Assembly: GCA_033002965.1 (NCBI GenBank)
Contig: JAURVB010001720.1
Span: forward strand, 111,483 to 175,482
DNA length: 64,000 nucleotides
Direction: 5' to 3'
Source: Piper betle
Taxonomy: Eukaryota > Streptophyta > Magnoliopsida > Piperales > Piperaceae
Numbering within the stretch: the stretch's first letter is position 1; every line of letters starts with the position of its first letter. Of this stretch, positions 27,147 to 37,700 are shown in pieces. The translations under genes and the position numbers were made by a program. Below the pieces are notes generated by a model that had not been told where the DNA came from, did not search any database, and saw nothing but the letters and a program-made list of their open reading frames with translations.

Positions 27147-27475
27147 TCGTCCAAAATGCTGCAGCTTCAGAAGACGTAGCTAGTGTCCGTGGAGTCAATG
27201 GAGGTGCTGACAAATGTGGGCGTGGCGGCGGAGGAGGAGGTGGACTCCGCGGTGTGTTTGGAGGACTGCTGTTGGCGGGAGAAACAGAGGAAGCTCTCTC
27301 CTCAGAGGCGTCTAAATAGCTGCACCTTCAGATGACATAGACTAGGTCGGAGGCATCGATGGAGGAGATGCCAGCAGTGGACGTGGCGGCGGAGGGAGGA
27401 GGGGGTGGATTGCGCGGTGGGCTTGGTGGACTGTCGCTGGCGATGGCAGGGGAAACAGATGAAGTGGGAATGGAC
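27147..27475 (+). repeat. Two-copy GC-rich tandem duplication inside T2
   Basis: Two units of about 160 bp begin near 27147 and 27308. Shared landmarks are GCTGCAGCTTCAG / GCTGCACCTTCAG, CGTGGCGGCGGAGG in both, and GGAGAAACAGA / GGGGAAACAGA. A third, diverged copy lies in element T3 at about 44106-44240, linking the two elements. Confidence 0.6.
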
Positions 27476-27524
27476 GAAGCAGGAAACAGAGGTGGGGGAG
27501 AAGAAGGAGTTTAGGTGCCGGGGG

Positions 27525-28055
27525 TAGTTTCGTAATAAAACTTGATTCGCTCCCGACTCAAGTCAATATTACGAAATACATGTCGAAAAATATGAAAAAA
27601 TCGAGTAAAATACCATAAAATTAAAAAAATCAATTACAACTTGATTATTTCATTTTTTGGCATTTTATAGTATTTTTATATTTTCTGGTGTATATTTCAT
27701 CATATTGACTCAAGTCGGGATCGAGTAAAGTTTTTATTACAAAACTACCCCTATCGGGATCGAGTCGAGATGTATTTCATCATATTTTTTAAGATTTATT
27801 TCGTAATATTGACACAAGTTGGGAAGTAAATGGGCAGGGGCAATTTTGTAATAAAAACTTTACTCGCTCCCGACACGAGTCAATATTACGAAATAAATCC
27901 TAAAAAATATTAAAAAATAAATTAAAATACCATAAGTTTTTATTACGAAATTATTTTATTTTATGGAATTTACTGTATTTTTAATTTTTTGATCTATTTT
28001 ATGGTATTGACTCGAGTCGGTAGCGAGTAAACTTTTTATTACAAAACTACCCCTC
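27525..28055. repeat. Alternating inverted modules (double foldback) inside T2
   Basis: A module of about 60 bp built around GTAATAAAACTTGA..CGCTCCCGACTC and TATTACGAAAT appears at 27525-27600 (+), 27690-27780 (inverted), 27840-27910 (+) and 27995-28055 (inverted). Each neighbouring pair can fold into a hairpin. A related single copy is at 44245-44310 in element T3, and similar sequence occurs in LTR-A. Confidence 0.6.
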
Positions 28056-28694
28056 CCATTTTGTTCTCCCCTTCTTTGCCGCGCGATCAGTCTCTTTTTG
28101 CCCCTGTTTTGCCGCTTGCCGTCGCCCACCGCCGGCCAGTGCCATCGCCGCCTCACCATCGCCTCCATTCCTTCCCCCTGCCCCTGCCGTTTTCGTTCCC
28201 GGCCACTAGCTCCCGCCGTCAACTGCCCTCACGACTTCCTCGGATTGGCTGCCCTCATGACAACCACCTCGACGAGGGAGGGCGAATTCATGATCAAAGG
28301 AGGACTACAGCTGCAGGCTGGCATAGGAAAAAGCTTTGTGGACATCAGCGATGTAGTCGACGATGGAAAAATGTGAACTTGGCAGGGCAAGCGATAGGCA
28401 GAGCAGGGGTAGTGTGGTGCCGGGCGTCGCGGCTAGCATGAACACCAACCTCGACGGGGACGAGGGGGACAAAGCGCTGGAACATGATGTCGGCGCCCTT
28501 GATGAGGCCGACAAAGACTCCACCGGCGACGGCAGACTTGCCGGTGGACGCCGGAACGGAGAAAGGGATGGTGGGGAGGAGAAACAGTTTTTTATTGGGG
28601 ATTGAATTTGAGCCGTCGGATCATCATCTATGGGCTGTAATCAAATTCTATCACAGCCAATATAGCTGTACTCTAATACAGCAATCTTTTTTCC

Positions 28695-28710
28695 TATATA
28701 TATATATATA
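28695..28710. repeat. TA microsatellite, right border of element T2
   Basis: Eight TA units between the right terminal repeat and the resumption of LTR-B copy B3. Confidence 0.85.
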
Positions 28711-31700
28711 CAATTTAATAAGCATAATAAGACCAATATTCATAAGTAAATATAATATTAATAATATCAAATAATCATGTAAACAATCATCATATATGAT
28801 ACGCATATAATAAAAATAAATTAAAAAAATTAATGAAAAAACAAATAAATAAAATAATAAATGAAGAAAAATAATCATATTATTTAATCATGCTAAAACA
28901 TGTGAATATGCATCTAGACTAATTTTAGCGGTTCTCTAATTACTAAAAAATGGTCGAGAAATGGCCAAAAATGGGCTAAAATTGAGTTGAACCAGATCGA
29001 ACTGAGCTGAACCAAACCAAATTGAGCTGAGTCAATATGATCTGGTTAAATAAATAGCTGGGCTGTTCTGGACTGATGGCATGACATAGACATGCAGACT
29101 TGGCCATGACCAAGTGGATGTGGGCACGACCAAGCGAACGTGGGCATGACCGGGCGGGTAAACGGGCCGACAAGGGCGGTACTGCCCGTAGCTGAAAAAC
29201 GCTGATGGTGGCACGGCTGGGGTCATTGGCACTCAATATCGGTAAGGGGCATCAAGGCGGAGCTGATGGTGGTGTTGATAGGCGGAGTCTGGCCATTGGC
29301 TGGCTGGAAAACATCCAAAAACGGGAGGTAATGCTGCCGGGTGCAGCAATGTCACCAACGGCGATCGGGGTCACGCGGCGGTCATGGGTGGTGTCAAAAT
29401 GTGGATCTCGGCAAGATAAAGATCTGTGGGTGGTTGGATCGACCGAAGGTGGCTCGCCGTTGACAGAAAACAACACTAAAAACACAGTTGCCAGCGGCTA
29501 CTGCAGTGGCTCCAATGGCGATGGTGGGTATAGACTGGTAGTCGGTCGCGAGATGGTTATGACCTTACTGATGGTGTGGCCGGAGACGATGCAAAGAGTC
29601 GTCGGCGGCAAGCTGAAGTGGCGGCTGTGTAATGGTGGAAATTTCAAAATCATGGAAAATCCATGGAAATCAACGGGTGAATATAAGGCTGAGTGTAAGG
29701 CTCAGATCTTGCCACGTGGAATGACCCAGACGTTTGACAACTCATGGCCTAGTAGGACCCACTTATGGGTATATGCAATATACATATGGACGAAAAGCTC
29801 GAATTTAGACCGTATAAAGTTAAAATTGACTCAAGTCCTAAAAGTGACTCATAGGCGGGAATCAAGACAAGAAGGGTAAATGGGCCTCGAAACACAAAAC
29901 GCAATCGAGCTGGGCTTACAGGCACAATCCGATTGTCTGAAATCCCTATGATACATAAAATGAGATACCCTGAAAACCCCAAACGGATACTAACGCTGCA
30001 ACAGCCTAGACTTATGCGTAAAATCCTAGCTAACTTATAAAAATCATATGTATACTTCGTGTATACACTAATAACTCATGCTCTATTGTATTATAAATGA
30101 AACTATCATATGCATGTCGCGCATACTCAACCTCCATAACATGCTCATACGGCCAACTAGGCCTCATACTCATTCTTAAAAAATTTCTAGCACGAGTGCA
30201 TCCACCTGGCCACCGTACCCGAGTCATGGGCCAGTTAACCAAGCCAATTTTCCAGTTAACCCAGATTGAGCTAGCTAAGTTTGATTTGGTCTGGCTCAAC
30301 ACGGTTCAGTCCGGTTCAGCTAATGTTCAGCCTGTTTTTTGTCGTTTCTCAACTAATTTTAGTAATTCGAGAACCCTTATATATGTTTAGATGCATATTC
30401 ACATTGTTTAGCATGTTTAGATGTTATGAGTATTCTTCTTTATTTATTAATTGTTTTATTTATTTATTTATTCATAATTATTCATTTCTTATTATTTATA
30501 TATTTTTTGGTCATGTTGAATGATTATGTGACTAATTACTATTATTGATAATGTATTTATTCATAGATATTAGTTTGTTCATGTTTATTTGATTTTATTT
30601 ATTTAATCGATTGATTAATAATTATTTCCTACTCCTCTTATTATTTATACGTATTTAAGCGTATGTTCGTATATTTAATATTTATATTAATATTCTTCTT
30701 GATTAATTAATATTAGTTATTTATTTATCTATTGATTTATTTAATTATTATGTTGTTTGTTTATTTAGTTATTTATTTCTAACACGAGTATTTATGATAT
30801 CTACTTGTGTTTAACCATGTATTTATATAGTATAATTATATTATTATTTTATTGTTAAAATATTAGTTATGTTCATTTGTTTATTATTTACCTAATTATC
30901 TATGAATGTATTTATTTATTTATTTATTATTATTATGTCTTGATTTATGTGCCATATGTTTAGTTATAGGCTTGTTAGCACTGTTTTCTTTATTAGGATA
31001 TATTGATCATATTAGCATACACTACAAATATGCATCATATAGAGACATCAGTATGTTACTTAGCACTGGGTTTCGATGTAGGTAATGGAGTACAAGCTTG
31101 CCATAGAAGTGTCGATGCGGTTAAAGCTTGGACCACGTATCTGTAGGACTCTCCCTCTTTGCTTGACTCCTTGTGTGTAAAGTTTAATCGTGTTTTAGAC
31201 GTAGGACGACATCAGTGGTGTTTTATCGGATCCTTTCGATGTTGAGCCATTTAGCCATGTTTCTGCACATCTTTGATAAAACTCCAAGGATGAGATCCCT
31301 TGTAGGTTTTTGAACTAAAGCTCCAGAAATATATAATACAAGCCTCTTTCCTAAGCCTATTATATAAGAACATGCATTGTTATGGATTTCACGAATAAAA
31401 GAGTGAGCAGTATGGAGATATGTATGAACCACACTAGTACTCCTTTAAACTTGTGGTAGTGCAGTGTATGACTGTACTATGCAACGCAACACATTTCCTG
31501 AATTTGTAGCACTAACTTAACTGTTCTTTTTGCCACTCGAGTACCATGGCAAGTGAAATATGAAAGATGTGAGGGCGTAAGCGTTATATGTATGAATATG
31601 ATCATTAGCCGTGCATGTGAGCCGACACTTGCTTATGTATGTTTGCTTACCACCCAGTGTGAGGCAATTTGAAGTTTCATAAGTTTTCGTGGATAAAGGA

Positions 31701-31738
31701 ATACTCATTTGCCAGATTGTATTAGTTATTTTTCAGAC

Positions 31739-31780
31739 CAGTAACACTCGTTACTAACGTTTTTCATATAATAATGTAGG
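31739..31780 (+). promoter_or_regulatory. Conserved hairpin plus TATA module of LTR-B (copy B2)
   Basis: The clearest copy of the module: GTAACACTCGTTAC, a near-perfect inverted repeat, is followed after ACGTTTTTC by ATATAATAATGTAGG. Confidence 0.5.
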
Positions 31781-32041
31781 TTTTGTAAATCCTGAGTCGA
31801 CTTTTGTGGAAGGACAGATAAATACTACAGATACTTGAGCTCAGCGCATTTATTTCTTTTCTTACTTTTATTTATATTTGATGTATTTTGACGTGTATTT
31901 AATAATGGCTTCCATTCTCTTGACAATGAGATGGTTGTTTCGATCTATTGTACCGATCGAGTCTTACCAACTAACAACTTTAAACGTGACTCCACTCGTT
32001 CATAATATTTCTTTTTCGGTTCTTTGGGGTGTTACAAATTT

Positions 32042-32503
32042 TATGTATAAACTTAATTAATTTTAATATATATCATGATTTGACAATTTTCATATAATAT
32101 AATATTAGCCTCACAAATGTTGAAGACATTATATTATTAATATAAAATATCAAACACTCAAACGGTCATTCAGTCATACAAAGAAATGTTCATGTTTAGT
32201 TTATTTTTATTTGCTTGAATTCAATCAGTCAAATTTGGTCAGACTTGAGTCGGGCTCGGTAAATTGGATGTGTGTGCCCAACCCTAGCCACAATTGTCAC
32301 ATGTGTGCAATGAGCTCTTTTCGTGTTTCAACGGAATTCCCATTCCACCTAATGGTCCTAATCCCATTGACCTTCTCAATTCATTAAAAAATCAGATATT
32401 TTTATTATTGTATTAATAATAATAATAATATTATTATTATTAAACCTTGAAAATCATTTTAAAATATTTTTTCTTCTCTCTTCAAAAACAAAGGGAAATA
32501 AAT
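32042..32503. other. AT-rich intergenic DNA
   Basis: No gene recognised. It contains a short AAT/ATT palindromic run at about 32412-32442. Confidence 0.55.
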
Positions 32504-32804
32504 AGTATTTTTTCACGTCTTCTCTATGTTAATTTTTCGAGTAGAAAAAAATTTAGATTTTTCTACATTTATAGATTTCTAAAAATAAGTATGTATTAAA
32601 TTTTAAATTTTGTCCATACCAAAAAGCATGTGGAAAATTTTCTCCACTCTTATTTTCTCTACATTTTAAGATTAAAGAACATTTTTTGGGTGAAGAAAAG
32701 TTGGAAAATTAAAAAAATGCATGCCTATAGATATTTTCAAATATAAGAGAAATTTTAGAATTTTCTCCACAATTAAAATTAGTGTGGAAGAGACGAGAAA
32801 AAAT
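32504..32804. mobile_element. MITE-like TIR element, about 300 bp
   Basis: The left end (AGTATTTTTTCACGTCTTCTC) matches the reverse complement of the right end (TGTATTTTTTCTCGTCTCTTC) over about 22 bases. The interior is AT-rich and non-coding, with its own internal symmetry (GTGGAAAATTTTCTCCAC). Part of the same sequence recurs inverted at 48911-49104. It is a non-autonomous DNA element by structure. Confidence 0.6.
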
Positions 32805-32899
32805 ACATTAATAAAGTATTATTTATGTTGATTTATCATTGTGAATGATTGTTTCAAATGATTTAAAACTTAAAATGGATCAACACTAAAACAATGCAT

Positions 32900-34165
32900 T
32901 GTTGGGGTCACCTCCAATAGGGATCGAAGAGGAACATGGTGGCAATGGCGATCGGCAAAGTTAGGCCAGTGGGTGGCCGAAAAATGGCCTGAAATGGGCA
33001 ATATCGCCGTCGGACGTGGCAACATCGCCGATGGCTATTGCAGCCCTGGCGATGGTCATGGGTGGTCTCAAAAGATCACTTGTCAAGTGAGGAAGCTATC
33101 TAGGTTGATGGTCGGTGGTGTCCGGCCGGTGGCTGGCCAAAAAATGGCCAAAAATGATCGAAAAGGCCACTGGGAAAGTGCGAGTAGTCGACGGCAATCG
33201 CTACCATGGCAGACGTCGCTGTCCGTCTCAAACGGAAGATCTCGGCTAGGGGAAGCTATCGAGGTGGTCAGCTTAGCCGGAGGACACTTACCAGCTCCAA
33301 AAATGGCCCGAAAGGATGGCAGTGGTAGAGGAAATTGACTGTAAAAATGTCATTGCTGGTAGCGACTGCAGTGGTGTCGGTGGTGATGGTGGGTACAAAC
33401 TAATAGCCGGCCACAAGGTGGTCACGACCATCCTGATCCTATGGCTGCAGGAGGGGGTATTGCTGGCGGCGATGGTCATGGCACTAAGGGGAAAATCCTC
33501 ACAATCGTGGGAAATCTTTGCAAATCGGTGGGAGGAAAGTAGGGCTGATGTGTGTAGCTCAGAACTTGTCACATGGCACAATCTAAATGTCCAACAACTC
33601 ATGATCTAGTGGAACCCACCTATGGGTACATGCAATATACATATTGACGGAAAGCTCGAATCGTTACCATCCAAAGTTGGAATTGACTTGAGTCCTAAAA
33701 TTGACTCTATAGGCGAGACTCGAGGTAAAAAGCTAAATGGGCCTCAAAACCCTGAACACAATTAGGTGAAAATCTATGACTAAATTGAGTGGGCCCACAA
33801 GGGCACAATTCGGTGATCCAAAATCCCTATGATGCATGCAAATAAGATACCCTGAAAATCCCAAACGGATATTAAACGCTAAAACTGTCTAAATTTAGGC
33901 CTAAAATCCTCGCTAACTCATAAAAATCATATGTATACCTCATGCATACACTAATAATTCATGCTCTTTTGTAGTCTAACTTAAGCTATCATCTGCATGT
34001 TGGGCACACTTAGCCACCATAACATGCTCATATAGCCATCTTGGCCCTGTACTCATGGTCTAAAAATTGGTCTGGCTCAAGCTCGTTCCAACCGACTCGA
34101 TACTGACCCGAACCGACAAAAACTATAATTGGGTAAAACTCTAACCTGAAGCTTGGGCACCTTCT
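32900..34165 (-). mobile_element. LTR-B fragment, copy B4 (5' half, inverted)
   Basis: On the minus strand, the stretch from about 34165 down to 32900 follows the first half of LTR-B. A degenerate GGGTAAAACTCTAACC terminus comes first. The CATGCTCATATAGCCATCTTGG block, the GGGCCTCAAAAC and GGATATTAAACGC blocks and the GC-rich patch (about 33540-32930) come in the same order. The 3' half is missing. ORFs in the GC-rich patch (32973-33609) are overlapping and domain-free. Confidence 0.65.
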
Positions 34166-34768
34166 AGGTCCCCTTAGCACATCTCATGCATTTCATACTT
34201 GCCTAGTCCCAATTTTCAAAGCCAATCATGCCACCCTGATTGGAGGGTCTCCCTTTGCTCAATCATATGCATCACGTCAGCCTGAGCTTAAGGCAACCTC
34301 ATGTATTCAGGTTTATGTGGTGGGTTCTAATAGATCACCTTTCTATGAGCACACTTAGGATTACATTCATCCTCATGTAAATGAGGCAAGTATGATTATG
34401 TACTCAAGTTTCGTATGTAGACACATGCATGATATATGCCTTTGTCAGTGCCAGGTACACCTTTGATATGTATGTCCCGTAGTAGTATGGTTGATAGCAG
34501 TACGACCTCATTCTGATGTGTTAATTGGCAGCACATCTCATTGGTGATATGGTTCACTAGCAATATGCTTGGTACCATTGCTATTGAAAGTGGAGCGGCT
34601 TGATAATAGTGTCAACCGTGGTAGTGAGTTCAAAACATAATATTACAGTAAATCCTTGCCCCGCATGTGTGTGTAGCTGTTTGTATGATTTGATCATAGC
34701 CTATGTCCGTAGACTGTGTAACCGCTTAGGTGAATGCCGAAGACAGAAGTTTCCTAAGTGGTGGAGGT
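34166..34768. other. Unassigned DNA ending in a purine-rich stretch before an LTR-C start
   Basis: No recognisable protein domain. The last bases before the LTR-C start at 34769 are AGTGGTGGAGGT, mostly purine, which is where a polypurine tract would lie if this were the 3' end of a retrotransposon interior. That interpretation is weak because no integrase, reverse transcriptase or gag sequence was recognised upstream. Confidence 0.35.
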
Positions 34769-37700
34769 TGTAATACCGGGGCTTTTCGCTCAATGGTATT
34801 AATTTTGGTTCGGTCAAGACCTAGATCGAGTTGCTTGCCCAACCTTTTGCCGTGTATTTATATATGGTATGTAGGTATGTATGAATTGCCCTAGCCTTAG
34901 CTCCTTCTGCTTTGTTGCCCCTATCGGACACTTTGTGCCCGACCTCTTTTCTTATGTTTGGTTCAGTCGAGTTGAGTATCGTTAGACCTAAGGATCAAGT
35001 CCCCATGTGTCTAGTCACTTTTCATGTGTTGTGGTTGTGTTTGTTCCACGTATTTCTAGTGGGAAAACCTAAAATGATGCAAATGATGACGGGACACAAA
35101 AGGCGTCATGCCAGCGCCCTCGTACCCAAACAAAGTTTGCATTTGACACTCAAGTTCAGACCATGGACAACAAGGCGCTTCAAAGCGCCCTTACGCCCAT
35201 GACTTGTCTTATTATGGGAATTTTTATATGTTTTATTTATTTATTTATTCTATAACCCACCAAATCTTTTCCCTCTTTTTCTTTTGAAAATTCAAATCCC
35301 GACACACCTCTTTAGGTGTGGCAGCCATGCCCAGTTGACCCTCTTTTTTTATAAAACCCCATCCTCATCCTCACCATTTCAATCCAAACCAAACACTCCA
35401 CTCACCCCCAACGTCCTCCCAGCCATTTCACCCCTCTTTGCACTTCTTCCCAACCTTGTTGAGCATTCCTAAGCATTTTGATTCAAGATTTGAAGGACTT
35501 TGGGAGGGAAAACTCCAAGTGACCTCCTCTTGGTTTGTTTATGGTATGTTTCTTTCCTCTTATTAGTTCTTGTTTGAAAGTTATCTTTCTTTTTATCAAT
35601 TTATATTGTTTTTCTACATTTTTTCTGTTAAAAATCATCTAGAGGTGGTTTCATGACATTTTCATTTCTATATTAATAGTTATGATTTTTTCATCATCAG
35701 TGTGTCAAGATCTGCACTCATTTGACATAAAATTCATAACTCATATTTTATATGTCTAATTGGTATGATCTTGGTCTGCTTGTACATAGATATACAAGTT
35801 ATATATTGAGAATAATGACTGATTTAGCATGGATAATCATGAAAAGGTCCAAAATTGGACTGAAGGTAGCAACATTCAAGGTTACATTTTATGATCTACA
35901 TGATACTCATCTGTTATGCTTGATGTTAGAATAATCTCACAAATTTTCCAAGCTAAAATGATCTTAATTAAGGCCTGAACAAAATTTTTAAACCATAGTG
36001 TATACCTGTTTTGTTTCTGCTGTGTTTATCTATATTTTGCATTGAGCTAGGTGTTAGGTTTATTATAAGACCACATAAAAATCCATAAAAAATATATAAT
36101 AACCCACTAATTGAATACTAAAAATGTGTAAATTTTGATGTTAAAGAAAATTCATTGATTAATAGGCTCGGATTGTTGGTGTGCACCGAAACTTGATTCA
36201 TAATCCTATTTCTATGATTTCAATTAAAAAAATCTATGGAGACTATATTCATTTGGAGAAAAATTATTAAGTAAATTATATAGTTTAATAAGTGTCCTAA
36301 TGATTTCTTTGTAAATTTTCAAAGCATTTGGGTATGTAGGTAATTCAGTAGATTTTTTAATTCTACCACGGTTGGGTAAATTACAAAAATCACTAAATCA
36401 ACACTCAAGATTAGAAAAATTACCTAGTCCCAAGTACAAGGTAATTGGACCTGATATCTTAATGGGCTAAACTTTTAAGTGCTATTGTAAATACCGTGGA
36501 AAAAAAATTAAAATTTTTTTTAATATATTCGATTCGGTCCGGAAAGGACCGAACGTGTTATATTCTTTACACGATTAATTCTACCAGGTTAATTATTATA
36601 TTTTATTATTTACCCATTTTATTTTTTACCCGGTTAAGTGAAATACGGGTGTTTTCACATATCCTCGTCATCATTTTCATTTTTATAAATTTTGTATGAG
36701 GACGTCATTTTTCACATACAGGTGTGGGGGCATCTTCCTCACCTTAGCCGCCTAATTCTCCTCTTCCTTGCCGGTGTTTCTTCCTTGCTTGGGTATCCTT
36801 CCTATCTCCCTCTTCTTCATTTTCTTGCATTTATATGGCTTTTTAATTGATAATAAGCTTGATAAACATGAGAATTAAAGTCTGAAATCAACAATAACAA
36901 CTAAAACTATACTGGAAAATGGAATTTCGCCAAGGCCGACGGGTCTGAAGTTGGGCAATGATAGGCGACTGTAAACAAAGATTTCAAGGCAGACCTCACA
37001 CCCCCGATGACCTCTCTGGCTGCTGGGTCGAAGGGTGGCGTCACCTTGTCCCTGGGTTCCGATGGGTGGCGGAATTTCAGTGGTTATGGGCGGAGTTGTA
37101 GTGTGCGACACTGTGGAAGATACCAGACGTCCAAGCTAGTTTGCTGGCCAAAGACTCACGCTGTACATGCTCACAGCGCTTGGCCTTGACGTTAGGTTGT
37201 CGTGTAGGGAGAAGAGAAGTGTTCCCGGCAGTGTTTCTGGCCAGGAGTCGCTCGCCTTGGTGCAGAACGGAGTTTGACGTGGATAGTTGCTGTAAAGCAC
37301 AAGCTTTATGCTTCCAATTGCATTGGTAGGGAAGGGAGTGAAGGACGTGGTCTGGTTTTGGGTTGAAGAGGAAGATATCAGGCCTGGTTTGGTGCAGGAC
37401 GTCGCCTTGGATTGCTGCTGTAAAACATGGATGTTAGGCCTCATCTTTGCCTGTTTTTATGTTGTTGTTGATGTCTTGTTGGGATGTTTATATTGTTGTT
37501 CAATTGGGTTGCTGGGGAATTGAAGAAGGACGTGACCAGTGGTGGTGCCAAGGTCTGGTCAGGTGCAAAGAAGAAGGTAGGAGAAGAGAAGATAGCCTTG
37601 GGGAAGAAGAAGAAGAAGAAGATGACAGTTTTGTAAAAATGGGTTGACTCGATACCGACTCGAGTTAAAAATAAAACTAACTCGTAATAAATCATTAAAA

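Larger units (their letters stand above)
26640..28694. mobile_element. TA-flanked TIR element T2 (non-autonomous, about 2.05 kb)
   Basis: The left end (GAGGAAAAGATTCCAGTAAT) aligns with the reverse complement of the right end (AGGAAAAAAGATTGCTGTAT) and continues for about 100 bp through TGGCTGTG and GATCCGACG blocks common to both arms. It interrupts LTR-B copy B3 within a TA run. The interior has a GC-rich part (26760-27520) with a roughly 160-bp tandem duplication (about 27147-27475). An AT-rich middle holds four alternating-orientation copies of a 60-bp module (27525-28055), followed by a second GC-rich part (28060-28600). Many overlapping frames exist, none with a recognisable domain. A non-autonomous, possibly Pack-type Mutator-like element is the best reading. 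Confidence 0.75.
25170..30197 (-). mobile_element. LTR-B copy B3 (inverted), nested in B2 and split by TIR element T2
   Basis: It begins abruptly at 25170 with TGTAACACCCCAATTTTGG, the reverse complement of the LTR-B right end. It runs inverted to 26639, is interrupted by the TIR element at 26640-28694, and resumes at 28711 with CAATTTAATAAGCATAATAA. This matches B1 across its uninterrupted site near 2645. The end at about 30197 lacks some 90 bp of the LTR start, so no clean target duplication is seen (GCATT on the left, GCATC near 30198). Frames in its GC-rich part, including a 224-codon frame at 29205, have no recognisable domain. Confidence 0.8.
24021..32036 (+). mobile_element. Solo LTR, family LTR-B, copy B2, split by copy B3
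   Basis: The left part (24021-25169) begins TGTAAAAGCCCAACTTTGGG and the right part (about 30198-32036) ends TTTGGGGTGTTACA. The 5 bp before 24021 and the 5 bp after 32036 are both AATTT, showing that the two parts are one insertion, later split by an inverted LTR-B copy. Together they give about 2985 bp, matching copy B1 apart from roughly 100 bp missing at the internal junction. The GC-rich patch is at 24780-25169 and the AT-rich tract at about 30440-30940. Confidence 0.85.

Noticed and set aside
29205..29879. 224-codon + frame
   Set aside because: It lies antisense to the GC-rich part of inverted LTR-B copy B3. The other LTR-B copies do not keep this frame open and no domain is recognisable.
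34180..34768. Retroviral-type aspartic protease before LTR-C
   Set aside because: A VDSSTTSF-like reading around 34490 faintly recalls a protease motif, but it lacks the catalytic D-S/T-G and is surrounded by stops.
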